DNA of 64,000 nucleotides from Roseiarcus sp963709185 (GTDB lineage Bacteria; Pseudomonadota; Alphaproteobacteria; Rhizobiales; Beijerinckiaceae), in assembly GCA_963709185.1 (NCBI GenBank), contig CAVPVQ010000028.1, positions 558,001 to 622,000 on the forward strand, given 5' to 3'. The translations under genes and the position numbers were made by a program. The notes under the pieces are model-generated. The model was given only the letters and a program-made list of their open reading frames with translations, ran no database searches and was not told the DNA's origin. This document shows positions 18,200 through 27,048 of this stretch, piece after piece (position 1 is the first letter of the stretch; the number at the start of each line of letters is the position of its first letter).

Positions 18200-20136
18200 T
18201 TCTTGGCGCGCGGAATTGACGCCGCGCTCATGCTCAATTCGCTGACTCCCATCGCAACGAATCTCGGAATGAGGTCAGGCCGGGCCGCCGCCTCGCCGCA
18301 TATGCCGACCCATACCCCGGCCTCGCACGCGGCGTCGCAGACCATCTTGACCGCCTTCAGGACAGCCGGATGATCAGGGCGGTTGAGATGCGCCACGCGC
18401 GGGTTGAGGCGATCGGCCGCCATCACGTATTGCGTCAGATCATTGGTGCCGATCGAGAAGAACGCCACTTCGCGGGCGAGTTCGCCGGCGAGCAACGCCG
18501 CGGCAGGCGTCTCGACCATGATGCCGAAATCGAACGCCCCGTGCGGAATACCCTCGGCGGCAAGTTCCGCGCGGCATTCGTCGATCAGCTGCTTGACGCG
18601 CCGGACCTCTTCCAGATCCGCGATCATCGGCGCCATGACCTTGACATTGCCACGGACCGAGGCGCGCAGAAGCGCGCGCAACTGCGGCTTGAAGACATCG
18701 GGGCGATCGAGGCACATGCGCACGCCGCGCCAGCCGAGGAACGGGTTGTCCTCATGCGGGAAGTCGATCCCCGGCGCCGGCTTGTCGCCGCCGATGTCGA
18801 GCGTGCGCACGATGACCGGCCAAGGGGCGAAGGCCTCGGCGAGTTTCCCGTAGACCTCAGCCTGCTCGCCCTCGCTTGGCGGCCTTCGGCGCTCCATGAA
18901 CAGGAATTCGGTGCGGAACAGGCCGACCCCCATCGCCCCGGCCGCCCGCGCGGCGTCGATTTCCTTCAACGATCCGATATTGGCTGCAACCTCGATGAGC
19001 CGCCCGTCGCGCGTGCGCGGTTCGATCCGCGCATAGGCTTGCAGCGCCGTCTTCTGCCGCGCGCCGTCTTCGATTCGCGCCCGCAGACGCTCCGTCGTCG
19101 CGGCGTCCGGATCGAAGGCCACCTCGCCGGTGGCGCCGTCCAGCGCCACCACGCGCGCGGCGCGCATGCGGGAGACTTCGACCTCGAGGCCGAGCACCGC
19201 CGGCACGCCATAGGCGCGGGCGATAATCGCGACATGCGAGGTCGCCCCGCCCTTGATGCAGACCAGCCCGGCGATGCGACCCAGCGCCAGGCCCGCCAGA
19301 TCGAAAGCGCTGACCTCTTCGGCGACAATCACCGCGCCAGGCGGCGCGTCGGCGAGGCTCGCGTCCCTTTTGCCCAGCAGCGCGAGCGCGATGTGGCGCG
19401 TCACGGCGCGAATGTCTTCGGCGCGCGCGCGAAGATAGGGATCGGCCAGACCGGCGAACTCGCTGGCGAGCGCCTCGCCGGCGTCGCAGGCCGCCGATAC
19501 TGCATCCTGGCCCGCGCGAATTCGCTGCCCGATCCGCTGCGCGAACTCGACGTCGCGAGCGATCTCGCCCAACGCCTCGACGATCAACGAATCCTCGGCG
19601 CCCGCGGCGGCGCGCCCGCGCTCCGCCAGTTCGGCGCCGACCGAGGCGATCGCGCGAGTCAGCCGGACGACCTCGTCTTCGACCTCGCTCGCCGCCAGTT
19701 CGCGGCGCGGCGCCTCAAGCGCCGCTGGAAAGAAGGCGAAAGCCGGCCCCATCGCCTCGCCTTCGCTCGCGGGAACGCCGCGCAGAGCCGCGGCGGCAGC
19801 CGCATCGTCTCGCGCGCCTGGGACGACGGCGGCCGGCGTCTCGCTTGCTGGCGGCTCAGAGCGCGACGCCGGTTCGTTCAACTGCTCCATCTCGACAAAA
19901 TTCGAAAGCGTCTCGATTGCTTCCGAGGCGTCAGGTCCGACCGCGCGCAGCACGATTTCGTCGGCCTCTTTCACGCCGAGCAGCATCAGCTTCACGGCGC
20001 TCTTGGCGTTCGCGCTTCTGCCGGCGCGGACGATCTCCACGTCGGCTGAAAAGCCGCGCGCCAGCTTGACGAACTCCGTCGCCGGCCGCGCGTGCAATCC
20101 TTCCCGCACGCGAACCACCGCCTTGCGCTCGAGCAC
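18181..20136 (-). CDS. HPr - enzyme I fusion of the sugar phosphotransferase system
   Basis: A 651-residue cytosolic phosphotransfer protein. Residues 1-88 are HPr with the phosphorylatable His15 in GLHARPAT and Ser46 in AKSAVKLML. After a Pro/Ala-rich linker, enzyme I begins near residue 118: ALRGVPASEGEAMGPAF, active-site His301 in IKGGATSHVAII, then the PEP-binding barrel with FRTEFLFM, DIGGDKP, NPFLGWRGVRM, ETPAAALLA and VGICGEAAA. It takes phosphate from PEP and passes it to the glucitol-specific EIIA (20172-20552) encoded 36 nt upstream. Being embedded in the operon suggests a dedicated phosphorelay, separate from any PTS-Ntr proteins of the cell. The two domains are full length. Confidence 0.93.
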   Translation of the reverse strand: MLERKAVVRVREGLHARPATEFVKLARGFSADVEIVRAGRSANAKSAVKLMLLGVKEADEIVLRAVGPDASEAIETLSNFVEMEQLNEPASRSEPPASETPAAVVPGARDDAAAAAALRGVPASEGEAMGPAFAFFPAALEAPRRELAASEVEDEVVRLTRAIASVGAELAERGRAAAGAEDSLIVEALGEIARDVEFAQRIGQRIRAGQDAVSAACDAGEALASEFAGLADPYLRARAEDIRAVTRHIALALLGKRDASLADAPPGAVIVAEEVSAFDLAGLALGRIAGLVCIKGGATSHVAIIARAYGVPAVLGLEVEVSRMRAARVVALDGATGEVAFDPDAATTERLRARIEDGARQKTALQAYARIEPRTRDGRLIEVAANIGSLKEIDAARAAGAMGVGLFRTEFLFMERRRPPSEGEQAEVYGKLAEAFAPWPVIVRTLDIGGDKPAPGIDFPHEDNPFLGWRGVRMCLDRPDVFKPQLRALLRASVRGNVKVMAPMIADLEEVRRVKQLIDECRAELAAEGIPHGAFDFGIMVETPAAALLAGELAREVAFFSIGTNDLTQYVMAADRLNPRVAHLNRPDHPAVLKAVKMVCDAACEAGVWVGICGEAAARPDLIPRFVAMGVSELSMSAASIPRAKKCIAEI

Positions 20137-20171
20137 CTCGGGAACTCCTCAGTCGAAAACGAGGGCGCGCC

Positions 20172-20552
20172 TCAGGCGCTGATCGATATTTCAGCGCCGG
20201 GCGTCAAGACCGCGTTTAGCGCCGCGGCGTCGACCGGGGAGACGCAAATCTCGCCGGGGCGAGGCGTCGAATCGGCGCCATTGAAATTGATGACGACGTG
20301 ACCCATTTCGCCGATCTTCTTCCAGGCGTAGTCGCCGATCGCGGTGACGCGCGCGGAGACGCCGCCGAGCCGCAACTCGGCGCCGACGGAGGGCGATTCC
20401 GCCGTCGGCGCCATTTTTACGCGATGCAGGACCGACACTTCCGCAAGCTCCGGCGGCGCGCCCTCGGCGAAGAGGATCAGAATGCCGCCTTCCACGAGTT
20501 CACGCGCCTCGTCGCTGACGTCAGTCACGATCGTGCGAAAGTAATCGGTCAC
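20172..20552 (-). CDS. srlB: PTS glucitol/sorbitol transporter subunit IIA
   Basis: The 126-residue protein matches glucitol-type EIIA: ILILFAEGAPPELAEVSVLH places His43 in the position of the phosphorylated histidine of the E. coli protein, followed by TAIGDYAWKKIGEMGHVVINFNG and a C-terminal PGAEISI. It accepts phosphate from HPr and passes it to the EIIB domain of SrlE, encoded immediately upstream (13-nt gap). Length is standard. It is one of the few genes in this operon without frame damage. Confidence 0.92.
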   Translation of the reverse strand: MTDYFRTIVTDVSDEARELVEGGILILFAEGAPPELAEVSVLHRVKMAPTAESPSVGAELRLGGVSARVTAIGDYAWKKIGEMGHVVINFNGADSTPRPGEICVSPVDAAALNAVLTPGAEISISA

Positions 20553-20565
20553 GATCGAATCCGCC

Positions 20566-21587
20566 TCACAGGAAGAAGCTGGCGATCCAGGCGATCACCA
20601 CCGACACCGGCCCCATGATCTGTCGACTGAACAGCACGGCGGGCACCCCGATCTCGATGGTTTTTGGTTTGGCCTCCCCGAGCGCCAGGCCGACCGGCAC
20701 GAAATCGCATCCGACCTGCGTGTTGTAGGCGAACAGGGCGGGAAGCGACATCGCCGGAGGGATGGTGCCGTTGGCGATCTGCGGCCCGATGATTGCGACG
20801 CCGATCACCTGCGCGATGACCGCGCCCGGCCCCAGGATAGGCGACAGGAACGGCAGGCCGCAAATCGCCGAGATGATCAGCAAGCCTACGATATTGTTGG
20901 CGAGCGGCCCCATCGGCTTGGCGAGCAGGTCGCCAATCCCCGTATAGAGGATGAGGCCGATCAGCATCGTGACGAACGCCATGAACGGCAGAACGTTGCG
21001 AATGATCTGGTCGATGGTCTTGCGGCCGGCGTTGAAGAAGATGCCGACCACTTTGCCCATCGCGCGCCCGATCGCTCGCGATGAGATCGACAAAGCCGCC
21101 GGCGCCGCCTTCAGCGACTGGCGCCGGGGCGCGTGCGGCAGCGCCGGACGTTGATGATGACGACATTGCGCTCCCCCCTGATCCAGCCAACGTCGCCGGC
21201 GCCGAACCGTCCGCCGGGACGATCGAGTTCGAGCGTTACGCCGGAGACGTAGATGTCCTCGGTGATGAATTCAGCCAGCGGGCCGGATTGGCCGACGGGC
21301 GTCAGGTTGACGGTCGGGATTCGCTTGCGCGGATAGACGCCGCAGCGCGCGGTGCCGCCGCAATCGACGATCACGCAGGCCATCTCGCTTTCCGGCGGCG
21401 GCGCGCGGAAGCCGTCGACCACCGTCCCGCCGGTCAATTCGGCGATGCGCCTGGCGATCGGCGGAATGCCGCCGCCGGTCACCGCGACGATCTTGTCGCG
21501 CTCGCGGGTCGGCATGATAACCAGCGGTCCGCCCCAGCCATCACGGCCGCGGGAGATTTTGACCGCCTTGAATTGGACGTCAGACAT
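20566..21587 (-). pseudogene. srlE: PTS glucitol/sorbitol transporter subunit IIBC (SrlE), split by a frameshift
   Basis: The first part (21587-21111) encodes EIIB: GRDGWGGPLVIMP and IVDCGGTARCGVYPRKRIPT, with the phosphorylatable Cys, then SGPLAEFITEDIYVSGV. It ends in a TGA at 21111. The membrane part continues in another frame (reading SISSRAIGRAMGKVVGIFF to 20566): QIIRNVLPFMAFVTMLIG, ILGPGAVIAQVIGV and CDFVPVGLALGEAKPKT. Adding one base between about 21120 and 21150 (a region with CCCC) gives one protein of roughly 340 aa, the family's normal length. As it stands the gene would make a free EIIB domain. It may be a sequencing error or a true lesion; the neighbouring srlA and gutM genes are also broken. 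Confidence 0.85.
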
Positions 21588-21608
21588 TGGTTCCCCTCCC
21601 CATTCTTG

Positions 21609-22367
21609 TCAGAGTTCGACGCCCTGCCGACGCGCCATGAACGCGGTGATCCGCTCGGTGACGATGCCCTTCAGCAGGATCACGATGACGCCGACGACGA
21701 AGTAATAGATCGCCACGGTGACGTGATAGGACGGCGGCACCTTGCCCTCTTTCTCGAGCTGCGAGCAGCGCAACCAGCACGCCGCCCCAAACGAAATATT
21801 CACCGGGATTGGCGTGCGGGAACAGGCCAAGGATCGGGTGAACGAACGAAACCGCCGAAGTCGTAAAACGCCGGCTTGTGCTTCTCTTCGAGGAAAGTGC
21901 CGAACGTGTAGGCCATCGGATTGGTCAGGAAGAACACCGCCAGAATCGGCAGCACCGTGTAACGGGTGAGCGCGATGCGCCCGGCGGCCTGCGCCAGGCC
22001 ATGCACGCGGTCCTCGCCGACCAGTCCGATCAAGCGCGTAGAACGCCGTCATCAGCACGACCAGCGTCGGAATGATGCCGGTGACGAAGCCGACGAACAC
22101 CTGGCCGCCTTGCTGGAAAACGCCGATGAAATGCTTGCCCAGCGTCGTCAGCCAGCCAAGATGCTCTTCCTGCGCCGCCTTCTTGACCTGTTCGGCGTAG
22201 CCCGCAGTGTCTGTCGCCTGGGCGAGAACGATCATCTTGTGACCGACCAACTGGCCGAGCTGATCGACATGAGCGACCCACGTCGCCGGCTCGAGATGCG
22301 GCGACATCATCGCCATCCCCTGCGCGGCGACGCCTGCGCCGTGAATCATCAATTGTGCAAGCGCCAT
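21609..22367 (-). pseudogene. srlA: PTS glucitol/sorbitol transporter subunit IIC (SrlA), frame disrupted at three points
   Basis: The start at 22367 (MALAQLMIHG) and GKHFIGVFQQGGQVFVGFVTGIIPTL are in one frame; VGEDRVHGLAQAAGRIALTRY, LAVFFLTNPMAYTFGTFLEEKHKPAFYDFGGF lie in a second; HPILGLFPHANPGEYFVWGG in the third; and KVPPSYHVTVAIYYFVVGVIVILL with the C-terminus again in the first. The changes are one extra base near 22033, a tandem GAAC duplication (four bases) at about 21840-21849 and one extra base near 21760. They add six bases and return to the starting frame. All pieces are clearly SrlA, the membrane subunit that carries the polyol through the inner membrane. As sequenced, no functional protein results. 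Confidence 0.85.
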
Positions 22368-22424
22368 TGTCTTCCCCCTTTTGCTCTATCGTTCAAAAGC
22401 AGTCGCGAGACCCGATATCCCCGT

Positions 22425-22852
22425 TCACGCCGCCGCCAACGCCGCATCGCCTGCGGCGTTCTGCGCCCGCGCATCCACTTTCTCGATCTGTTCGATGGCC
22501 TTGAGAACGGCTTGTCCGAGCCCGCGCTCGAACTCGGCGGAACTGGCGCGCGCCTTCAAGTCCTCGACGGACATGCCCTCGAATTCGACCCGATCTTTGA
22601 ACTTGGCGAAGACGCTGCGCCCCCGCATCGCGTGGAGCTTGCGCACCAGACCTTCGGGACTGACGACAATCAGCGCAATGACGCCCGCGCCGATGCGCCC
22701 GGCGCCGCGCCGACGCCAAGACGCCCATCGGACCACTGCGTGCGCATCGCGCCGAACGTTCGCTGGTAATGCTGGACTTGCAGCCACACGCCGATCGACT
22801 GGACGGCCCAGGCCGCGGCGAGGAAAAGCAAAGCAATCTGCCACAACGCCAT
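22425..22852 (-). pseudogene. gutM: Glucitol operon activator GutM, frameshifted
   Basis: The N-terminus (ATG at 22852) has a membrane segment MALWQIALLFLAAAWAVQS followed by VWLQVQHYQRTFGAM and the GutM-like GRLGVGAAPG; the rest, RIGAGVIALIVVSPEGLV then GRSVFAKFKDRVEFEGMSVEDL, is in the next frame down to the stop at 22425. One missing G in the CCC run at 22698-22700 explains the split. Repaired length is about 142 aa, normal for GutM/SrlM. In enterobacteria GutM works with GutR to control the glucitol operon. Here it is the first gene of the PTS operon. Confidence 0.8.
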
Positions 22853-23066
22853 GCGCGCCTCCCCCGACCATTTTTCGCGTCACGCTTCTCGGGACTCGGC
22901 GGCCGAGCCTCGGAACGCATTAACAATTTATGAAGGTTAGTTGAACACTTGTATTTTCGGATGTCAATATGTATCTCGCAGTCCGGCGGCCGATTGAAGC
23001 GTCGATGCGAGCGGAGCATAGTGTTGGACGTTCGTCGCGCCGGCGCGCGCGGCGGGAAGGGCGAAC

Positions 23067-23687
23067 ATGATCGTCAACCTGAACACGTCGCTTGAGCTCC
23101 CCGATCTGCGCCATCGCGTGCGGCGCCTCAACTGGTTTCAGCAGTCGTTCAAGAACGACGCCGTTTCGCTCGGCGAGCGCCATGGTCGCGACTTCACCAT
23201 CGACGATCGCGCGCTCGCCCGGGCTTTCCTCGGTTGGGCGGATGCATTCTCGCGCGAGCGCAGCGACGCGGATCTCGATCGGCGCGATTTCGTTGTCTAT
23301 TCCGGCGGATTGATGCTGCGGGAATTGCTGCGCGCAAAACCCGCAAAAAGCGTCGACGCCAACGTCGCGGAACGCGCGCCCGGCGATCAGGTCGTCGCGA
23401 TCTGCGATTTCTGGCCGGAAGGCTTTCTCTACGTGAACTATTGCGTGACGATCGTGCGCGCGATCCTGGAGAGCGATTTCGACAGGACGGTCACTCTCGA
23501 TCCCTGCTTCGAAGACATGCGAGTCTGGGAATCGTTTCGCGAGAATGTCGGCGACGACGCCTCGCTCGCGATACCGTTCTTTGATCTGCTGGTCGGCGGC
23601 GCGCCAAACTGGACGTCGCCGAGCAATTTTCTCAGCCGATCGGCGGTCCGCGGCGCCGGGTCGTTGGCCGCGCCCGCGGAGGCCTGA
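23067..23687 (+). CDS. Protein of unknown function
   Basis: A 206-residue soluble protein, not recognised. Starts with ATG after a weak GGGAAGG site. Natural composition with several aromatic motifs: RRLNWFQQSFKNDAVSLG, VVYSGGLMLRELLR, DFWPEGFLYVNYCVTIV and DASLAIPFFDLLVGGAPNW. No signal peptide or transmembrane segment. It is divergent from the PTS operon (gutM start 215 nt away) and convergent with the E2-type gene, whose stop is 8 nt beyond its own. The conserved-looking aromatic patches suggest a folded enzyme or binding protein, but no family or function can be named. Confidence 0.65.
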   Translation: MIVNLNTSLELPDLRHRVRRLNWFQQSFKNDAVSLGERHGRDFTIDDRALARAFLGWADAFSRERSDADLDRRDFVVYSGGLMLRELLRAKPAKSVDANVAERAPGDQVVAICDFWPEGFLYVNYCVTIVRAILESDFDRTVTLDPCFEDMRVWESFRENVGDDASLAIPFFDLLVGGAPNWTSPSNFLSRSAVRGAGSLAAPAEA

Positions 23688-23695
23688 CGCGCGCT

Positions 23696-24967
23696 TCAGT
23701 CGCCCGCCGCTGCGAGCTCGGCGACGAGACGGGCGACCTCGCCGCGCGCTTCGAAATGCGGCATGTGGCCGACGCCTGGGAAAAGATGCACGCCGATCAC
23801 CCCGGGAAGGCCGCGGGCATGGCGCGCCGGAATGATCTGGTCGTCGAGGCCGAACACGACTTTGGCGGGAACAGCGATGCGCGCGAGGCGGTCGCGCACC
23901 GAGAAAGTCTGCGCGCCATCGGGAAACACGGCGGCGGCGATCTGCGCCTGAGCCTCCCCGACGTTGAGATCCGCCCGCTGGCGCAAGGTGGTCTTGACCA
24001 TCGCCGAACCTAGCGACGATTCGTCGGTCGCGAGCAACCGAATCCACGGCGCAAGACTTGCCTCGCTGCGTGCGCGCAGGAAGCCGGCGATGAAAGCGCC
24101 GTTGATGTCCGGCCCCAGACCCGCCGGCGCGATCAGCATGAGCGAGCGCGCGTCGATTGCGCGGCGCTCCACGAGCGCGCTCGCCACCGCGCCGCCGAGC
24201 GAATGGCCGACGAGATGGGCCGCGGCGAGACGTTCCTCGACGAGCGCCGCCTCGATGGCGTCGACGAGCGCCTCGAAGCTCGGCGCGCCGACCAGCTTCG
24301 AATTGCCGTGCCCGGGAAGGTCCAGCGCAAGAATCGGCCGACCGCCGCTCAGACGGGCGACCATCGGCCGCCAGCCGTTCAGATCGGCGCCGAACCCGTG
24401 AATGAGCACCAGCGGCGCGCCTGTCCCGCGCGCCAGCCAGACGCGGCTGAGCGCGGGGTGATCGACGGACGCGGGCGGCGCGTCCTGGCTTGCCACATCG
24501 CGCGCCTGAATGCGCCCGTGCGGGCCGGTGCCCGTCACCTGCGCAAGATCGACGCCGGTTTGGCGCGCGATGCGGCGCGCCATCGGCGTTGCGCGCAAGT
24601 CGGTCGAGTCCCCCCGCCGCGCGACCGCTTCGTGAGGCGATGCAGCGGCGCGGACTTCTCCGTCCGGCGACGCGGCCCCGACGACGACGGGCGCGCCGAT
24701 TCTGGCGGGAGCGACATCGTGGGGCTCGTCCGGCGCATAGATCCAGCCAACCACGCTGCCGACCGGCAATTCTTCGCCGGTTCTTGCTGCGACGCCACGC
24801 AAAACGCCCGAAGCCGGCGCTTCGATCTCCATCGCCGCCTTGTCGGTCTCGATCTCGAACAGCGGCTGGCCTTTCTCGACGCGGGCGCCCTCGTCAAAGA
24901 ACCATTGGCCGATCTTGCCGACTGTCATGTCCATATCGACGCGCGGAAGGATGACTTCGACAGCCAT
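23696..24967 (-). CDS. acoC: Acetoin-dehydrogenase-type E2: lipoyl domain plus alpha/beta hydrolase
   Basis: The 423-residue protein has an N-terminal biotinyl/lipoyl domain (lipoylated Lys43 in EIETDKAAM), a peripheral-subunit-binding domain near 120-160 (ATPMARRIARQTGVDL, GTGPHGRIQARDV), and an alpha/beta hydrolase domain in place of the usual acyltransferase: oxyanion LIHGFGADL, nucleophile GHSLGGAVAS, and GVGHMPHFE with the catalytic His. This make-up is known for AcoC of acetoin dehydrogenases. It would accept the two-carbon unit from E1 and transfer it to CoA. The start ATG at 24967 is one base past the acoB stop. No dihydrolipoamide dehydrogenase (E3) gene is adjacent. Confidence 0.88.
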   Translation of the reverse strand: MAVEVILPRVDMDMTVGKIGQWFFDEGARVEKGQPLFEIETDKAAMEIEAPASGVLRGVAARTGEELPVGSVVGWIYAPDEPHDVAPARIGAPVVVGAASPDGEVRAAASPHEAVARRGDSTDLRATPMARRIARQTGVDLAQVTGTGPHGRIQARDVASQDAPPASVDHPALSRVWLARGTGAPLVLIHGFGADLNGWRPMVARLSGGRPILALDLPGHGNSKLVGAPSFEALVDAIEAALVEERLAAAHLVGHSLGGAVASALVERRAIDARSLMLIAPAGLGPDINGAFIAGFLRARSEASLAPWIRLLATDESSLGSAMVKTTLRQRADLNVGEAQAQIAAAVFPDGAQTFSVRDRLARIAVPAKVVFGLDDQIIPARHARGLPGVIGVHLFPGVGHMPHFEARGEVARLVAELAAAGD

Positions 24968-24968
24968 G

Positions 24969-25967
24969 CTAGGCCCCGCCGCCGGCAAGTTTGCGCGCCA
25001 TCGTGACAATGTCGGCGACTTGCGGGACCGCGGCTTTTTCAAGGATCGGGCTATAGGGAATCGGCGAATCGGCGCCCCCGAGACGCAGGATCGGCGCGTC
25101 GAGGTAGTCGAAAATCTCGCTCTCGGCGATCGCCGCGCTGATCTCGGCGCCGAGCCCGAGCGTCTTGACGCCTTCATAGACGCACATCAGCCGTGTCGTT
25201 CTTTTCACACTCGCGCCGATCGTCCTCATGTCGAGCGGCCGCAGCGAGCGCAGGTCGATCACCTCGGCTTCGACGCCCTCCTTCGCGAGCGTCTCGGCGG
25301 CTTCCAGCGCCTTGTGGACCATGATCGAAGCAGCGACGATGGTCAGATCGCGCCCGCGGCGACGCACTTCCGCCGTGTCGAGCGGCACGGTGTAGTGGCC
25401 CTCGGGAACCGGCCCCTTCATCTTGTAGAGCAGCTTGTGCTCGAAAATCATCACCGGATCTGGATCGGCGATCGCCGCCAGCAACAAGCCCTTCGCATCG
25501 TGCGGCGTGGAAGGCTCGACGACCTTCAGACCTGGAATATGCGCGAACCAGGCCTCGAGACTTTGGCTATGCTGCGCCGCCGCCCCGGTGCCGGAGCCGG
25601 TCGGCATGCGCAGGACCAGCGGCACCGAAACCGCGCCGCCCAACATGTAACGCAGTTTCGCGGCCTGGTTGACGATCTGTTCCATCGCCAGGGTCGAGAA
25701 ATCGGAAAACTGAAACTCAAAAATCGGACGCATGCCGGTGAGCGCCGCGCCAACCGCAACGCCGCATCCGCCGAGTTCGGAGATCGGCGTGTCCATCACG
25801 CGTTCTTCGCCAAACCGTTGAACGAGATCGCCGGTCACCCCGAACGCGCCGCCGTAGATCCCGATGTCTTCGCCCATGAGGAAGACGCGGTCGTCGGCTT
25901 CCAGCGCGATCGCCATCGCGTCCTGAATCGCCTGGGCGTAACTCAGCTCGCGGATCGTCTCGCTCAT
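24969..25967 (-). CDS. acoB: Thiamine-diphosphate-dependent dehydrogenase E1 beta subunit
   Basis: A 332-residue transketolase-like subunit: LSYAQAIQDAMAIALEAD, FLMGEDIGIYGGAFGVT with the TPP-activating Glu, DTPISELGGCGVAVGAAL, EFQFSDFS, PLVLRMPTGSGTGAAAQHSQSLEAW and LRSLRPLDMRTI. It pairs with the E1 alpha subunit (start 27003), whose stop is 5 nt upstream, to form the TPP active site. The family covers pyruvate, branched-chain and acetoin dehydrogenases; the hydrolase-type E2 next door favours the acetoin group. Length is normal. Confidence 0.9.
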   Translation of the reverse strand: MSETIRELSYAQAIQDAMAIALEADDRVFLMGEDIGIYGGAFGVTGDLVQRFGEERVMDTPISELGGCGVAVGAALTGMRPIFEFQFSDFSTLAMEQIVNQAAKLRYMLGGAVSVPLVLRMPTGSGTGAAAQHSQSLEAWFAHIPGLKVVEPSTPHDAKGLLLAAIADPDPVMIFEHKLLYKMKGPVPEGHYTVPLDTAEVRRRGRDLTIVAASIMVHKALEAAETLAKEGVEAEVIDLRSLRPLDMRTIGASVKRTTRLMCVYEGVKTLGLGAEISAAIAESEIFDYLDAPILRLGGADSPIPYSPILEKAAVPQVADIVTMARKLAGGGA

Positions 25968-25971
25968 GGCG

Positions 25972-27003
25972 TCAGCCCGGCTCGTTCGTATAGACGTATC
26001 GGGCGACCTCGGCCGGCGACGGCAGGGGGCTTTGCGCGGCGAACGCCAGACCGGCCGCGATTTCCGCCTCGACCTGCGCGCGTATCGCGTCGATGTCGGC
26101 TGGCGCGAGCAAGCCGAGGGCTTCAATCTCGCTTTCGAACAACGCGATCGGATCGCGCTGCTTCCAGCTTTCGATTTCTTCCTTGGTGCGGTAGCGGTTG
26201 CGATCGCTGCGCGAATGGCCGCGCGTGCGGTAGGTCTTGCTCTCGATGAGCGTCGGCCCATCGCCGCCTCGGGCGCGCTCGACCGCCCGAAACGAGGCCT
26301 CCGCAACCTCCGCAAAGCTGTTGCCGTCGACGATCACGCCCGGAATCGCGTAGGCGGCGGCGCGGTCGGCGACGTTCCTGACGGCCGTCGAGCGCTCTGT
26401 CGAGGTCGACATGCCATATTGGTTGTTTTCGCAGACGAAGATCACCGGCAGCTTCCATACCGATGCAATGTTGAGCGATTCGTGGAACGCCCCTTCGTTG
26501 TTGGCGCCATCGCCGAAGAACGAGACCGCGACCGCGCCGCTCTTGCGCTTCTTGGCGCTGAGGGCGGCTCCGACGGCGATGGGAATGCCGCCGCCGACGA
26601 TGCCGTTGGCGCCGAGATTGCCCTTGGTCGGGTCGGCGATATGCATGGAGCCGCCGCGCCCGCGACAATAGCCGGTCTCCTTGCCGAGAAACTCCGCGAA
26701 CATGCGCTTGACCTCGGCGCCCTTGGCGATGCAGTGGCCGTGGCCGCGATGGGTCGAGGTGATGTAGTCGGAATCGGTCAGCGCCGCGCAAACGCCGACC
26801 GCGGTCGCCTCCTGGCCGATCGACAGGTGCATGGTTCCGTAGCTGAGCCCTCGCACATAGGCGTCTTCGGCGCTTTCCTCGAAGCGTCGGATCAGGTGCA
26901 TCTTGCGCAACGCTTCGCGAATCTGACTGATCGAGAGGCGATCGTAGACGGCGGGTCGGTTGGCCGTCGCGTGATCCGAAGCGCTCGCCGCCCTCTCATT
27001 CAT
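25972..27003 (-). CDS. acoA: Thiamine-diphosphate-dependent dehydrogenase E1 alpha subunit
   Basis: About 343 residues. TPP-binding motif GDGANNEGAFHESLNIA is complete; other conserved parts are RRFEESAEDAYVRG, HLSIGQEATAVG, STHRGHGHCIAKG, GRGGSMHIADP and TYRTRGHSRSD. The start at ATG 27003 is preferred because GAGAGG precedes it at good spacing; an in-frame ATG at 27033 would add ten residues. It decarboxylates or cleaves a 2-oxo acid or alpha-hydroxyketone and hands the acyl group to lipoyl-E2. Gene order oxidoreductase - E1 alpha - E1 beta - E2 on one strand suggests one operon; the true substrate may be a product of the upstream COG4091 enzyme. Confidence 0.9.
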   Translation of the reverse strand: MNERAASASDHATANRPAVYDRLSISQIREALRKMHLIRRFEESAEDAYVRGLSYGTMHLSIGQEATAVGVCAALTDSDYITSTHRGHGHCIAKGAEVKRMFAEFLGKETGYCRGRGGSMHIADPTKGNLGANGIVGGGIPIAVGAALSAKKRKSGAVAVSFFGDGANNEGAFHESLNIASVWKLPVIFVCENNQYGMSTSTERSTAVRNVADRAAAYAIPGVIVDGNSFAEVAEASFRAVERARGGDGPTLIESKTYRTRGHSRSDRNRYRTKEEIESWKQRDPIALFESEIEALGLLAPADIDAIRAQVEAEIAAGLAFAAQSPLPSPAEVARYVYTNEPG

Positions 27004-27048
27004 TCCAGCAGACCTCTCGTTGAACGATGTCATCGCCCGGTCTTGCGC

